Origin: an uncultured Brevundimonas sp.
GTDB lineage: Bacteria > Pseudomonadota > Alphaproteobacteria > Caulobacterales > Caulobacteraceae
Assembly: GCF_937863155.1 (NCBI RefSeq)
Contig: NZ_CALMFB010000054.1
Location: 93,975-131,730 of the forward strand
Direction: 5' to 3'
DNA length: 37,756 bases
Part shown: piece by piece, positions 7,145-16,791 of the stretch
How positions within the stretch are numbered: the stretch's first letter is position 1
Layout of the letters: the number at the start of each line of letters is the position of its first letter
Program-made: the position numbers and the translations under genes
The notes under the pieces: generated by a model
What the model was told of the DNA's origin: nothing
Databases searched by the model: none
The model's input: only the letters and a program-made list of their open reading frames with translations

Positions 7145-9616
7145 TCAGGCCGCCTGGGCCTGTTCGGTCTGTTCCGGGGCCGCGGCGCCGGGGCGGCGCA
7201 CCGGCAGGTCGAAGGACACGGTGGTTCCGTCGCCCGGCTGGCTTTCCATGTGCAGGGCGCCGCCGTGCAGTTCGATCAGTGACTTGGTCAGGGCCAGACC
7301 CAGGCCGGTGCCCTGTGTCGTCTTGGAATGCTGGCCCTCGACCTGCTCGAACGGGCGGGCCAGGCGGTCCAGGTCTTCCTGGGCGATGCCGATGCCGGTG
7401 TCGGTGACCGCCACCCGCACCCGCTCGGCGCCCAGGGCCGCCAGGCGCACGGTGATCGATCCGCCCTCGGGCGTGAATTTGATGGCGTTGGAGATCAGGT
7501 TCAGCATCACCTGCTTGCACCCGCGATGGTCGGCCTCGATCTCGGGCAGGCCGGCCGCCGCCTCGACCGTCAGGGACAGGCCCGCCTCCTGCGCCTTGCC
7601 GCGCATCAGCCGCACCGCGTCGTCGCACACCTCGCGCAGCGACACCGCCTCATAGTGCAGGGTCATCTTGCCGGCCTCGATCTTGGCCATGTCCAGGATG
7701 TCGTTGATCAGGCTGAGCAGATGCTGGCCTGACTTCAGGATGTCGGCGGCGTAGCCCTTGTATTTGGCGTCGCCCAGCGGGCCGAACAGCTCGGCGGCCA
7801 TGATCTCGGAAAAGCCGTTGATGGCGTTCAGCGGCGTACGCAGCTCGTGGCTCATATTGGCCAGGAACTCGGACTTGGCCTGGTTGGCGGCCTCGGCGCG
7901 GGTCATGGCCACTTCGTATTTGCGGGCCAGCAGAGACAGCTTCTCCTGGCTGGCCTCCAGCTGATCGACCATGGCGCGCAGATTGTCCGACGCCTTCTGC
8001 CGCTCGGCTTCCTGTTGCTTGATGGCGGTGATGTCGGCGGCCGACACCACCGAGCCGCCGTCCGAGGTGAAGCGTTCGACCAGCTGCAGCCAGCGGCCGT
8101 CGTGCAGTTCGACCTCGCGCGCGCCCGCCCGCCCGCCGGCGCCGGGGTGTTCGGTCTTCACGGCCAGGGCCGCGATGCGGTTCAGCTCGTCCTTCAGCGC
8201 CCCCTTCTGGACCACGCCGGGCGCAAAGCCGAAGGCGTCCTGGAACGCCTGGTTGCACAGGATCAGCCGGCCCTGTTTGTCGAACAGAACGAAGGCGTCG
8301 GACACGCTTTCGATGCCGTCCCGCAGCCGGCTTTCGGCCGCCTGGGCCTGGGCCTTGGCGCGGCGGGCCTCGGTGATGTCCAGCGCCACGCCCAGGATGG
8401 CGGTGAAGCCGGTCTCGCCCCGGTCGCCCCGGCCCTGGCCGCGCGCGTCGATCCAGCGGACGCGACCGGCCGCGTCCTTGACCGGAAAGGTCACCTCGAA
8501 GGCGCCGAAGGCCGCCGCCTGGCGCAGGGCGTGGCCGACCTGGTCGCGATAACGGGCGTGCACCCGCTCCATGAAGGCCTCGGCCGGAACCGGGCCGCCG
8601 CCGTCGAAGCCCATCATCTCGGCCATATAGTCCGACAGGTTCACCTCGCCGCTGTCGGCGTCCCATTCCCACACGCCGCAGCGCGCAGCCTCGACCGCCA
8701 CGCGGAAGCGGCGCTCGGACGCGGCCCACAGGCGGCTGGCCCGCGCCTGACGCCAGCGGTTCAGCAGCACCAGCAACAGCACCGCAACGCCCAGCAGCAG
8801 GGGCGTGATCAGAACCCAGGCGTCGTTCAGCAGGGCCGCCGCGCCGGTGTCGATGGGCATGGAGGCGACCGCGATGACGCCGGCGCCGGCCGGAACCGCA
8901 GCCACCAGGCGGGTGTGGCCGTCGACGGGCGCGGTGCGGGGCGCGGGCGGGGTCTCGGCTTCCAGAGCGTTCAGCGCCGCGACGTCCAGGCCGATGGCCT
9001 CGGCCGATCCGCCGATGCTCGCCGACCAGGTCGAAGCCAGAACCGTCTGACCTGTCGCCAGAGACAGGTCCGGCGCAACGCGCGCAGCCGCATCCACGCG
9101 GACCACCGGCGGGGTGATGCGCGCGGCCATGCGGCGTGCGGGGCCGGACGTCGCCACGATCACGCCCGACCGGTCAGCCGACGCCGCCGGCGTGTCGGGC
9201 GCGGCGCCGACGGCGAAGATTCGGGCCTCTGCGCCCTGGGCCTCCAGAGGCGCGCCGTCGGCGTCCAGCACGGCGAAGGCGGTGTCGGGGGCCACGGCGC
9301 GGGCGGCGTTCAGCGCCTGGGCCGACGCCGCGCCGGCGTTCAACAGCGCCTGACCGGACGACAGGCCCGCCTGGGCCAGGGTCAGTCGCGTCTGGAACCG
9401 CGCCGCCAGCAGCTCGGCATCGGTCTGAAGCGCGGCCTGGCGCAGATGCAGGGCCTCACGCGCCGGGCGGGCGATCTCGCGCGCGAACAGCAGCACATAG
9501 GCCGCGACGCCCAGGGTGACGACAAGCAGCAGGATGCGCGCCCAGGCCGGCGGGGCCTGGCGACGGTCCGAGGCACGACGGCCCGGCCCTTGAAAGCGGC
9601 GCTCCTTGCTGGGCAA
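7145..9616 (-). CDS. pleC: PleC-type sensor histidine kinase/phosphatase with two PAS domains
   Basis: The 823-aa protein has a membrane helix at about 26-45, a periplasmic domain to 265, a second helix at 267-286, PAS domains at about 300-415 and 428-545, a dimerisation/phosphoacceptor domain with His590 in [20 protein letters not shown], and an ATPase domain ([23 protein letters not shown]). The size, the two-helix/two-PAS layout, and the distance from the His to the C-terminus (233 residues) agree with my memory of Caulobacter PleC (842 aa, His610). PleC acts at the pole on DivK and PleD to set cell fate, pili and motility. The start is TTG at 9616 with AGGAGAG upstream. The other candidate would be a DivJ-like or generic PAS kinase. 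No receiver domain is fused. Confidence 0.8.
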   Translation of the reverse strand: MPSKERRFQGPGRRASDRRQAPPAWARILLLVVTLGVAAYVLLFAREIARPAREALHLRQAALQTDAELLAARFQTRLTLAQAGLSSGQALLNAGAASAQALNAARAVAPDTAFAVLDADGAPLEAQGAEARIFAVGAAPDTPAASADRSGVIVATSGPARRMAARITPPVVRVDAAARVAPDLSLATGQTVLASTWSASIGGSAEAIGLDVAALNALEAETPPAPRTAPVDGHTRLVAAVPAGAGVIAVASMPIDTGAAALLNDAWVLITPLLLGVAVLLLVLLNRWRQARASRLWAASERRFRVAVEAARCGVWEWDADSGEVNLSDYMAEMMGFDGGGPVPAEAFMERVHARYRDQVGHALRQAAAFGAFEVTFPVKDAAGRVRWIDARGQGRGDRGETGFTAILGVALDITEARRAKAQAQAAESRLRDGIESVSDAFVLFDKQGRLILCNQAFQDAFGFAPGVVQKGALKDELNRIAALAVKTEHPGAGGRAGAREVELHDGRWLQLVERFTSDGGSVVSAADITAIKQQEAERQKASDNLRAMVDQLEASQEKLSLLARKYEVAMTRAEAANQAKSEFLANMSHELRTPLNAINGFSEIMAAELFGPLGDAKYKGYAADILKSGQHLLSLINDILDMAKIEAGKMTLHYEAVSLREVCDDAVRLMRGKAQEAGLSLTVEAAAGLPEIEADHRGCKQVMLNLISNAIKFTPEGGSITVRLAALGAERVRVAVTDTGIGIAQEDLDRLARPFEQVEGQHSKTTQGTGLGLALTKSLIELHGGALHMESQPGDGTTVSFDLPVRRPGAAAPEQTEQAQAA

Positions 9617-9631
9617 GGGGCTCTCCTGAAC

Positions 9632-9705
9632 GATTCGACGATGGCCGTGAATCTAGGCTGCGTCGGCGAATCCTGTCGAGCGCGCGATTCGCATCGACGG
9701 GATTC
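9632..9705. promoter_or_regulatory. Cluster of five GANTC (CcrM) sites upstream of pleC
   Basis: GANTC occurs at 9632-9636, 9649-9653, 9668-9672, 9686-9690 and 9701-9705, five sites in 74 bp, all between the pleC start and the stop of the next gene upstream. On the minus strand a possible promoter lies inside the cluster: TCGACA, 17 bases, CTAGAT (-10 at about 9650-9655). In Caulobacter, CcrM methylates GANTC and GcrA acts at methylated promoters to time transcription; pleC is a reported member of that circuit. That this cluster works the same way here is inference. Confidence 0.55.
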
Positions 9706-9740
9706 GCACCGTCAGGGGCGCAGCATCAGGGGGCGCCGGT

Positions 9741-10313
9741 TCAGGCGGCCTCGACCACGCGCGGCGCGGCGATCTCGGTCGGCGGCGGCGACAGGATGTC
9801 GGTGACACCGCGCAGGATTTCGCGCGCTTGCCTCGCCAGGGCCAAAGCCTCGGCCGGGGCGTCGTCCGGCGCCTCGCCCACCATGTCGGTCAGGGCCTGG
9901 GCCAGGCCCATCAGGCGCGGCGCGGCGGCGATCAGCCGGGCCTGGAACTCGATGCGGTCCGGGTCGCGGTCGTATTCGGCCCCCGGTACGCGCCAGCCGC
10001 CCCAGTCGGCCGCGTCGGTGACCACGACCGGATAGGTGCCCGGATAGGGATGGTGGGGACAGTCCTCGGCCATCTGCCACTTGTTGCGCGCGCGCAGCAG
10101 GCGCCAGTCGCCCAGGTCGCCGCCGGCCTGATCCTCGACCGGCAGCATCAGCTCATTGGCCGTGAATTCGCGCCCCAGGCCGACGTCATAGGTGACGCGC
10201 ACCGGCTCATCGAACCCCTTGGCCCAGACGGGCTGCACCTGTTCGATATGGGCCCAGGCGCCGACGCATTCGACCCAGACCTTCTGGCCCTTCTGGAACT
10301 GAGCGCGCGCCAT
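9741..10313 (-). CDS. Conserved hypothetical cytoplasmic protein
   Basis: The 190-aa product has no signal peptide or membrane helix. The N-terminal part (2-70) is strand-rich (FQKGQKVWVECVGAWAHIEQVQPVWAKGFDEPVRVTYDVG) and looks like a small beta-barrel; the middle has CPHHPYPGTYPV; the C-terminal third (about 120-180) is helical and Ala-rich (LIAAAPRLMGLAQALTDMVG). I do not recognise a named family. It lies upstream of pleC on the same strand with 124 bp between them, so it probably has its own transcription unit. The ATG at 10313 follows GAGAAGGATGCGGC, a plausible ribosome binding site. Confidence 0.75.
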   Translation of the reverse strand: MARAQFQKGQKVWVECVGAWAHIEQVQPVWAKGFDEPVRVTYDVGLGREFTANELMLPVEDQAGGDLGDWRLLRARNKWQMAEDCPHHPYPGTYPVVVTDAADWGGWRVPGAEYDRDPDRIEFQARLIAAAPRLMGLAQALTDMVGEAPDDAPAEALALARQAREILRGVTDILSPPPTEIAAPRVVEAA

Positions 10314-10397
10314 GCCGCATCCTTCTCGCTGTTCCGGCCAGAATGGCGGGCGAGCGTTGACGGGCGGTCAAGCGGAAGGGTGAAGCAGGCCTTAACG

Positions 10398-10811
10398 TCA
10401 GGCCGTGCGGGAGATCTCCTCCAGGGCCTCTCCAGCGTATTTCTCCTTCACCCGCGTCGACAGGTCGCCCAGAGAGACGACGCCGACCAGGCGGCCGTTC
10501 TTGTCGATCACGGGCGCGCGCCGGATCTGGCGGCGGCTCATCAGGTCCAGCACGGACTTCAGGTCGTCGTCGTCGCGCACGGTGGCGGCGTCGCGGGTGA
10601 TGAACTCGACCACGGCGGTCGAGGGTGCCGCGCCGCCGGCGACGGCGCGCACCGCCAGGTCGCGGTCGGTCACCGTGCCGATCAGGGCGTCGCCGTCGGC
10701 CACGGGCATGAAGCCGAAGTCGCCGGACGCCATGCGGCGCGCGACCTCCTGGATCGGGTCGCCAGGGCGGGCGACCTGGACATCCTTGCTCATCACGTCA
10801 CGAACCTTCAT
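10398..10811 (-). CDS. CBS domain pair protein
   Basis: From the ATG at 10811 (AGGAG 8 bp upstream) the product is 137 aa and consists of two CBS motifs, about 1-57 (MKVRDVMSKDVQVARPGDPI, MPVADGDALIGTVTDRDLAVR) and 66-125 (FITRDAATVRDDDDLKSVLDLM, RRAPVIDKNGRLVGVVSLGDLS). Stand-alone CBS pairs bind adenosine nucleotides and act as energy or stress sensors; the partner here is unknown. The in-frame start at 10847 would add 12 residues without a better ribosome binding site. It is divergent from the ALDH gene, with 117 bp between the two starts. Confidence 0.88.
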   Translation of the reverse strand: MKVRDVMSKDVQVARPGDPIQEVARRMASGDFGFMPVADGDALIGTVTDRDLAVRAVAGGAAPSTAVVEFITRDAATVRDDDDLKSVLDLMSRRQIRRAPVIDKNGRLVGVVSLGDLSTRVKEKYAGEALEEISRTA

Positions 10812-10928
10812 CGCGCCAACTCCTGTTGCGAACTGTTGGCCTGACAACCCCCGGCGGCCCCTTGCGGTTCCGCTTCCAAGCCGGGCGCGGGCCGGTTAGA
10901 GCGGGGCGACGATCAGAGGGGAACGGCC

Positions 10929-12431
10929 ATGACCACGGCGGCGAACGAAGCGAAGGCGATCCTGGACCGGCTGGGGGTTCCGCCCTCGGCCTGGGGGGCG
11001 GGCCTGACGACCCGCTCGCCCATCGACGGCGCGACCGGCGCCGAGGTCGCGGCCACGTCCGACGTGGAGGGCGTCATCGCGCGTTCGGTTCAGGCCTTCG
11101 CCAGCTGGCGCCGCATTCCCGCGCCGCGCCGGGGCGAGCTGGTGCGCCTGCTGGGCGAGGAACTGCGCGCCGCCAAGGACGACCTGGCCCGGCTGGTGAC
11201 GCTGGAAGCCGGCAAGATCGTCTCCGAAGGGGCGGGCGAGGTGCAGGAGATGATCGACATCTGCGACTTCGCCGTGGGTCTGTCGCGCCAACTATACGGC
11301 CTGACCCTGGCCAGCGAACGGCCAGGCCATCACATGCGCGAGACCTGGCAGCCGCTGGGGCCGGTGGGGGTGATCACCGCCTTCAACTTTCCCGTCGCGG
11401 TCTGGGCCTGGAACGCCTGTCTGGCCCTGGTGTGCGGTGATCCGGTGATCTGGAAGCCGTCCGAGAAGACGCCGATGACCGCCCTGGGCGTCCAGGCGGT
11501 GTTCGACCGCGCCGTCGCCCGGTTTGGGGCCGAGGCGCCGAAGGGACTGAGCCAGCTGCTGATCGGCGGGCGCGAGGCGGGCGAAGCCCTGGCCGCCGAT
11601 CCGCGCATCCCCCTGGTCTCGGCCACCGGCTCGACCCGGATGGGCAAGGCGGTGGCGGCGACGGTGGCGGCGCGGCTGGGCCGGTCGCTGCTGGAGCTGG
11701 GCGGCAACAACGCCATGATCGTGACGCCCAGCGCCGATCTGGACATGGCGGTGCGCGCCGTCGCCTTTTCCGCCGTCGGCACGGCGGGCCAGCGGTGCAC
11801 CACCCTGCGCCGCCTGCTGGTGCATGAGAGCGTCGCCGAGGGATTGGTAAAACGGCTGGCCGCCGCCTACGCCAGCCTGCCCATCGGCGATCCGCGCGAG
11901 CCGGGAACCCTGGTCGGCCCCCTGATCGACGAGGACGCCGGGGCCGCCTTCGACCGCGCCCTGGCCCAGGCGGTCGAACAGGGCGGGGAAGTCATCGCGG
12001 GGGGCGACCGGGTCCAGCGCGCGGGCGGCGTCTATGTGCGGCCCGCCATCGTGCGCATGCCGGCCCAGAGCGCGGTGGTGATGCATGAGACCTTCGCCCC
12101 CATCCTGTATGTCCTGACCTGGCGCGACTTCGATCAGGCGGTGGTGATGCAGAACGCGGTCCCGCAGGGGCTGTCATCCTGCGTCTTCACCGACAGCGTG
12201 CGCGAGGCCGAGGCCTTCCTGTCGGCCTGGGGCTCGGACTGCGGCATCGCCAACGTCAACATCGGCCCGTCGGGCGCCGAGATCGGCGGGGCCTTCGGCG
12301 GCGAAAAGGACACCGGCAGCGGCCGCGAATCCGGCTCGGACGCCTGGAAGGCCTATATGCGCCGCCAGACCCAGACGGTGAATTTCAGCCGCGATCTGCC
12401 CCTGGCTCAGGGGGTCAGGTTCGACGTTTAA
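10929..12431 (+). CDS. Aldehyde dehydrogenase, ALDH7 (aminoadipate-semialdehyde type)
   Basis: The 500-aa product is a full-length NAD(P)-dependent aldehyde dehydrogenase. It has FNFPVAVWAWN, KPSEKTP, the catalytic Glu256 in LLELGGNNA and the catalytic Cys290 in GTAGQRCTT. The C-terminal block NIGPSGAEIGGAFGGEKDTGSGRESGSDAWK (positions about 447-477) is characteristic of the ALDH7/antiquitin group, whose bacterial members oxidise L-aminoadipate semialdehyde (piperideine-6-carboxylate) in lysine breakdown (AmaB/Pcd). No other lysine-catabolic gene is nearby, so the substrate is a family-based inference. ATG 10929 has GAGGGGA upstream. It ends tail-to-tail with the vWA gene, overlapping by 4 bp around TTAA. 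Confidence 0.88.
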   Translation: MTTAANEAKAILDRLGVPPSAWGAGLTTRSPIDGATGAEVAATSDVEGVIARSVQAFASWRRIPAPRRGELVRLLGEELRAAKDDLARLVTLEAGKIVSEGAGEVQEMIDICDFAVGLSRQLYGLTLASERPGHHMRETWQPLGPVGVITAFNFPVAVWAWNACLALVCGDPVIWKPSEKTPMTALGVQAVFDRAVARFGAEAPKGLSQLLIGGREAGEALAADPRIPLVSATGSTRMGKAVAATVAARLGRSLLELGGNNAMIVTPSADLDMAVRAVAFSAVGTAGQRCTTLRRLLVHESVAEGLVKRLAAAYASLPIGDPREPGTLVGPLIDEDAGAAFDRALAQAVEQGGEVIAGGDRVQRAGGVYVRPAIVRMPAQSAVVMHETFAPILYVLTWRDFDQAVVMQNAVPQGLSSCVFTDSVREAEAFLSAWGSDCGIANVNIGPSGAEIGGAFGGEKDTGSGRESGSDAWKAYMRRQTQTVNFSRDLPLAQGVRFDV

Positions 12432-14191
12432 GGGGTTCGCCGCTCCGGCAGGGCCGAGGCCGCCCGAACCAACTGCACGAACTCGGCCCGGTCGCCGAAG
12501 GGGTCGTCGCCGCGCGCACCCTGGGCCTGGTCCAGAATGCGGTCCCAGCCATAGTCGGCCGTCATCCATGGATCGCCGCGCAGCTTCTGGCCGAAGGCGG
12601 CGACGGCCAGGGCCCAGCGCGTCGCCTCGCCGGATCGGGTCGCGGCGCCTGGGTAGCGGATTGGCTGCTGGATCAGGTCGGACGTCGGCTGGCCCGGCAG
12701 TTTGTAGCGGATCTGGACGAAGCCCAGTTCGTTGCCCCGCGCGCCCGGCGCCGCCTGGGGACGCGCCGACTCATAGCGGCGGTCGGGAACCTGGGTCGGG
12801 CCGCCGACAGGGGTGATTTCGTACAGGGCCGTGACACTGGCGCCCGAGCCGACCTCGCCCGCGTCGATGCGGTCGTTGGCGAAATCCTCTTCGTTCAGTA
12901 GGCGGGTTTCATAGCCGATCAGCCGCCATTCGGCGACGCGGGCGGGGTTGAACTCGACCTGCACCTTGACGTCGTCGGCGATGGGGAAGGCGCCTCGGTC
13001 GAAGGCCGGCCCGAACAGGCGGCGCGCCTCGTTCAGACTGTCGACATAGGCGGCCACGCCATTGCCCGCCTGGGCGATGGCCTGCATCCGCGCGTCCTGA
13101 TAGTTGCCGCGCCCGAAGCCATAGACCGACAGATAGACGCCGGTCCCGCGCTTGTCGGCGACATAGTCTTCCAGCCGCTTGTCGTCGGTGACGCCGACGT
13201 TGAAGTCGCCGTCGGTGAACATCAGGATGCGGTTGACCCGGTCGCGGGCGAAATTGACCTGGGCCTGGTCATAGGCGTTGGTCATGCCGGTGGCGCCCGC
13301 CGTGCCGCCCGAGGCGTAGAGGCTGGCCACCGCACAGCGCAGGCGCAGCTTGTCCGTACCCGGCGTGGGCGCCAGCGTCGTGCCCGCCCCTTCGGCGTAA
13401 TAGGTCACCGCCACCGTGTCCTGGGGCCGCAGCCGGTCGATGATCAGGTTCATCGCCTGTTTGGCCAGGTCCAGCTTGTCCGCCGACCCCATGGAGCCGG
13501 AGACATCGACCAGGAAGGTCAGGTTCAGCGGGCGGCGCTGGCTTTCCGGCAGCTCATAGCCCTGAAGCCCGACATGCACGATCTGGCGCCCCTGGCTCCA
13601 GGGCGAGGGCGTGACCACGGCGGTCACCGCAAAGGGTTCCGACGCGCTCTCGGGCCGGGCGTAGCCATAGTCGAAATAGTTGATCATCTCCTCGACCCGC
13701 ACGGCGTCGCGCGGCGCGGCGCGGCCGGAATCCAGGAAGCGGCGGACGTTGGAATAGCTGGCGGTGTCCACGTCGATCGAGAAGGTCGAGACCGGCTGGT
13801 CCGCCACCCGCTTGACCGGATTGGGCGTGGCGTCGGGATAGCGTTCGGTGTCGGCGGCGACCGCCGGGCCGGGCGGGCGCGGCAGGGTGGCGCCGCCGAT
13901 GCGCGAACCGCTGACAACCACTTCATTCAACGTGCCTGTCGGCAGAGGAGGCGGCGGCGGCGGTGGGGGCGGGGGCGGACCCGCCATGCCCACGGCCGGA
14001 GCGGCCATGGCGCGCATGGCCAAGGATGGCGCCGGGCGGGTCAGGTCGAAACCGTACTCTCGGCAGGCGGCGGCGGTCGCTTCGCCGTCGATGACGCGCG
14101 GCGGAACCGGCGCGGGCGCGCTGATCGCGCCGGCGGGCGCCCCGACGCCCAGGGCTGTGACCATCACCAGGGCGGACTTCAGAGGGGGCAT
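12428..14191 (-). CDS. YfbK-like von Willebrand factor A protein, secreted
   Basis: From ATG 14191 (GGAGA 6 bp upstream) the product is 587 aa: a signal peptide (1-24), a proline tract (72-84), an N-terminal YfbK-type domain (about 135-215; FSIDVDTASYSNVRRFL, VRVEEMINYFDY), a vWA domain with the MIDAS motif DVSGSMGS at 229-236, and a C-terminal DUF3520-like region (about 430-585). These proteins bind metal ions and probably protein partners at the envelope; no catalytic role is known. An unusual segment, NEVVVSGSRIGG (89-100), resembles the plug-domain start of TonB-dependent receptors (EVVVTGSR). The longer start at 14278 hides the signal peptide. Convergent with the ALDH gene, divergent from the antiporter gene. 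Confidence 0.87.
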   Translation of the reverse strand: MPPLKSALVMVTALGVGAPAGAISAPAPVPPRVIDGEATAAACREYGFDLTRPAPSLAMRAMAAPAVGMAGPPPPPPPPPPPLPTGTLNEVVVSGSRIGGATLPRPPGPAVAADTERYPDATPNPVKRVADQPVSTFSIDVDTASYSNVRRFLDSGRAAPRDAVRVEEMINYFDYGYARPESASEPFAVTAVVTPSPWSQGRQIVHVGLQGYELPESQRRPLNLTFLVDVSGSMGSADKLDLAKQAMNLIIDRLRPQDTVAVTYYAEGAGTTLAPTPGTDKLRLRCAVASLYASGGTAGATGMTNAYDQAQVNFARDRVNRILMFTDGDFNVGVTDDKRLEDYVADKRGTGVYLSVYGFGRGNYQDARMQAIAQAGNGVAAYVDSLNEARRLFGPAFDRGAFPIADDVKVQVEFNPARVAEWRLIGYETRLLNEEDFANDRIDAGEVGSGASVTALYEITPVGGPTQVPDRRYESARPQAAPGARGNELGFVQIRYKLPGQPTSDLIQQPIRYPGAATRSGEATRWALAVAAFGQKLRGDPWMTADYGWDRILDQAQGARGDDPFGDRAEFVQLVRAASALPERRTP

Positions 14192-14331
14192 GGGACGTCT
14201 CCGTTCATGGACCAGGGCGCAAGTGATCCGCGATCTTTCGGCCAAACTGTGGCGCTGCGTCCGCGCGCCTCTCGCCAAGCGCGCGATCCGTCCCCACTAT
14301 GGTTGCGAAACGACAGAGGACAGGAGCCTTC

Positions 14332-16164
14332 ATGGCCGAACCGGCGGGAATGGGTCTGGGGCATATCGCCGTGTTGCTGGGCGCCGGGGTGGTGGCGGTG
14401 CCGATTTTCCGCAAGCTGCAGCTGGGCTCGGTGCTGGGATACCTGGCGGCGGGCCTGGCCATCGGCCCGTTCGGACTGGCCGTGTTCCGCGAGCCGGAGA
14501 CCATCCTGCATGTCGCCGAGTTCGGCGTGGTCATCTTCCTGTTCATCATCGGGCTGGAGATGCGGCCCAGCCGGCTGTGGGGCCTGAGGCGCGACATCTT
14601 CGGCCTGGGCGCGGCCCAGGTTCTGGGCGCCGGCCTGCTGCTGACCCTGACCGGCATGGCGGCGGGGCTGTCGATCCCGGTGGCCTTCATCATCGCCATG
14701 GGCTTTGTCCTGTCGTCCACGGCGGTCATCATGCAGATGCTGGACGAGCGCGGCGAACTGGGCGCGCCCTCGGGCCAGCGGGCGGTGTCCATCCTGCTGC
14801 TGGAAGACCTGGCCATCGTGCCGCTGCTGGCGCTGGTGGCGGTGCTGGGGGCGGCGGTCGGCGGCGCGGCCGAGACGGCGGGACCGCCGCTGTGGCAGAC
14901 CATCGGCCTGGCGGTCGGGGCGCTGGTGGTCGTCTATGTGGCCGGGCGCTGGCTGACCAATCCCATCTTCCGCTTCCTGGCCCGATATGGCGGGCGCGAG
15001 GTGATGACGGCGGCGGCCCTGCTGGTGGTGGTCGGTTCGGCGTGGCTGATGAACGAGGGCGGCCTGTCCATGGCCATGGGCGCCTTCCTGGCGGGCGTCC
15101 TGCTGTCGGAATCGACCTTCCGGCATCAGCTGGAAGCGGACGTCGAGCCCTTCCGCGCCATCCTTCTGGGCCTGTTCTTCCTGTCGGTCGGCATGTCGCT
15201 GGACCTGGCCGTGGTGGCGGCCGACTGGCGGCTGGTGATCGGCGGGGTGATCGCCTTCATGGCGGTCAAGGCGGTGGCCATCTATGGCATTGCGCGCCTG
15301 TTCAAGGCGTCCGAGCGCGAGGCGGTCGAGCGCGCCGTGCTGTTCGCGCAAGGGGGCGAGTTCGCCTTCGTCCTTTACGCTGCGGCCCTCAGCGCCGGGG
15401 TGTTCGATCCGCGGATCTCGGCGGCGGCGACGGCGGTGGTCATCCTGTCGATGGCCCTGACGCCGCTGACCAGCCTGGCCACGGCGCGGCTGCTGCCCAA
15501 GGAGACCGGCGACGCGGGTGACGCCGAGGGGGTCGAGGCGGCGGACGGTCTGAAGGGCCAGGTGCTGATCATCGGCTTCGGCCGCTTCGCCCAGGTGGTG
15601 TCCCAGCCCCTGCTGGCGCGCGGCGTCGATGTGTCGATCATCGAGAACGACGTGGAGATGATCCAGGCCGCCAGCGAATTCGGCTTCAAGGTCTATTACG
15701 GCGACGGCACGCGGCTGGACGTGCTGCACGCCTCGGGCGCCGACCATGCCGAGGCGGTTCTGGTCTGCGTCGACAAGCCCGAGGCGGCCGATCACATCGT
15801 CGGCCTGCTGAAGAGCGAATTCCCGCTGACCAAGGTCTTCGCCCGCGCCTTCGACCGGGGTCATTCGATCCGGCTGATCCAGGCGGGAGCCGACTATCAG
15901 GTGCGCGAGACCTTCGAGTCGGCGCTGAAGTTCGGCGAGGCCGTCCTGGTCGAGATGGGGCTGAACGAGGCCGAGGCCGCCGACACCATCGCCGAGGTGC
16001 GCCGTCGCGACGACGCCCGGCTGGATCTGCAACTAACCGGCGGTCTTCAGGCCGGGCGCGCCCTGATGCGCGGCAATATGCCGACGCCCAAGCCCGAACC
16101 CTATGTCACGCCGCGCCGCGAGGGTCAGATCGTCACCGACCCGGCCGACGAAAGCGCCGCCTGA
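14332..16164 (+). CDS. CPA2-family cation:proton antiporter (KefB/KefC-like) with RCK domain
   Basis: The 610-aa protein has about 12-13 hydrophobic helices (residues 5-395) with family motifs (LGSVLGYLAAGLAIGPFGL, EFGVVIFLFIIGLEM, SSTAVIMQML, LLEDLAIVPLLAL) and a C-terminal TrkA-N/RCK nucleotide-binding domain from about 408 (VLIIGFGRFAQVV, with Gly415 in GFG). This matches glutathione-gated K+ efflux systems KefB/KefC (about 600-620 aa), which exchange K+ (or Na+) for H+ in the inner membrane during electrophile or pH stress. No KefF/KefG ancillary gene is adjacent, so gating may differ. The ATG at 14332 has AGGAG 6 bp upstream; the longer frame from 14299 lacks one. The C-terminus after 560 is polar and unstructured. 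Confidence 0.9.
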   Translation: MAEPAGMGLGHIAVLLGAGVVAVPIFRKLQLGSVLGYLAAGLAIGPFGLAVFREPETILHVAEFGVVIFLFIIGLEMRPSRLWGLRRDIFGLGAAQVLGAGLLLTLTGMAAGLSIPVAFIIAMGFVLSSTAVIMQMLDERGELGAPSGQRAVSILLLEDLAIVPLLALVAVLGAAVGGAAETAGPPLWQTIGLAVGALVVVYVAGRWLTNPIFRFLARYGGREVMTAAALLVVVGSAWLMNEGGLSMAMGAFLAGVLLSESTFRHQLEADVEPFRAILLGLFFLSVGMSLDLAVVAADWRLVIGGVIAFMAVKAVAIYGIARLFKASEREAVERAVLFAQGGEFAFVLYAAALSAGVFDPRISAAATAVVILSMALTPLTSLATARLLPKETGDAGDAEGVEAADGLKGQVLIIGFGRFAQVVSQPLLARGVDVSIIENDVEMIQAASEFGFKVYYGDGTRLDVLHASGADHAEAVLVCVDKPEAADHIVGLLKSEFPLTKVFARAFDRGHSIRLIQAGADYQVRETFESALKFGEAVLVEMGLNEAEAADTIAEVRRRDDARLDLQLTGGLQAGRALMRGNMPTPKPEPYVTPRREGQIVTDPADESAA

Positions 16165-16188
16165 GTCCCTTTAGAAGGCTGAACCGGC

Positions 16189-16791
16189 TCAGGCCGGGCG
16201 CCGCGCCCGCAGGGCCTGGACGATGGTGCCGTCGTCCAGCCAGTCCAGTTCGCCACCCACCGGCACGCCGCGCGCCAGGCTGGTGACCTCGACGCCCGAC
16301 CCGGCCAGGCGTTCGGCCAGATAGTGGGCGGTGGTCTGGCCGTCGACCGTGGCGGGCAGGGCCAGCACCACCTCGCGCGTGCGGCCGTCGCCGGCCCTCT
16401 GCACCAGTTCGGCTACGCGCAGAGCCTCCGGCCCGATGCCGTCCAGCGCCGACAGCAGGCCGCCCAGCACATGATACTGGCCGCGAAAGGCGCCCGACCG
16501 CTCCATGGCCCACAGGGCGCCGGCCTCCTCGACCACGCAGATCAGGGCGCCGTCACGCGCGTCGTCGGAACAGATCGAGCAGGGATCGCGCGTGTCGGGC
16601 GCGCCGCAAACGCCGCACGACCGCACCTTGGCCGCCGTTTCCGCCAGCGACGCCGCCAGCGGCTCAAGCAGTTGCTCGCGCCGTTTCAGCAGGGCCAGGG
16701 CCGCGCGCCGGGCCGAGCGCGGACCCAGGCCCGGCAGCTTCGACAGCAGGCCGATCAGCCGCTCGATCTCGGGTCCGGCGGAGGCGGCCAT
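16189..16791 (-). CDS. recR: Recombination mediator RecR
   Basis: The 200-aa product has the RecR layout: helix-hairpin-helix ([20 protein letters not shown], 16-36), a zinc finger with Cys59, Cys62, Cys71, Cys74, and a Toprim domain ([34 protein letters not shown]) up to about 170. With RecO/RecF it loads RecA on gapped DNA. The start ATG (16789-16791) overlaps the TGA of the upstream CPCC gene as TGATG, so translation is probably coupled. An in-frame TTG at 16806 would add 5 residues but inside the upstream gene's end. It is the last gene of a ybaB-CPCC-recR unit. Confidence 0.95.
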   Translation of the reverse strand: MAASAGPEIERLIGLLSKLPGLGPRSARRAALALLKRREQLLEPLAASLAETAAKVRSCGVCGAPDTRDPCSICSDDARDGALICVVEEAGALWAMERSGAFRGQYHVLGGLLSALDGIGPEALRVAELVQRAGDGRTREVVLALPATVDGQTTAHYLAERLAGSGVEVTSLARGVPVGGELDWLDDGTIVQALRARRPA

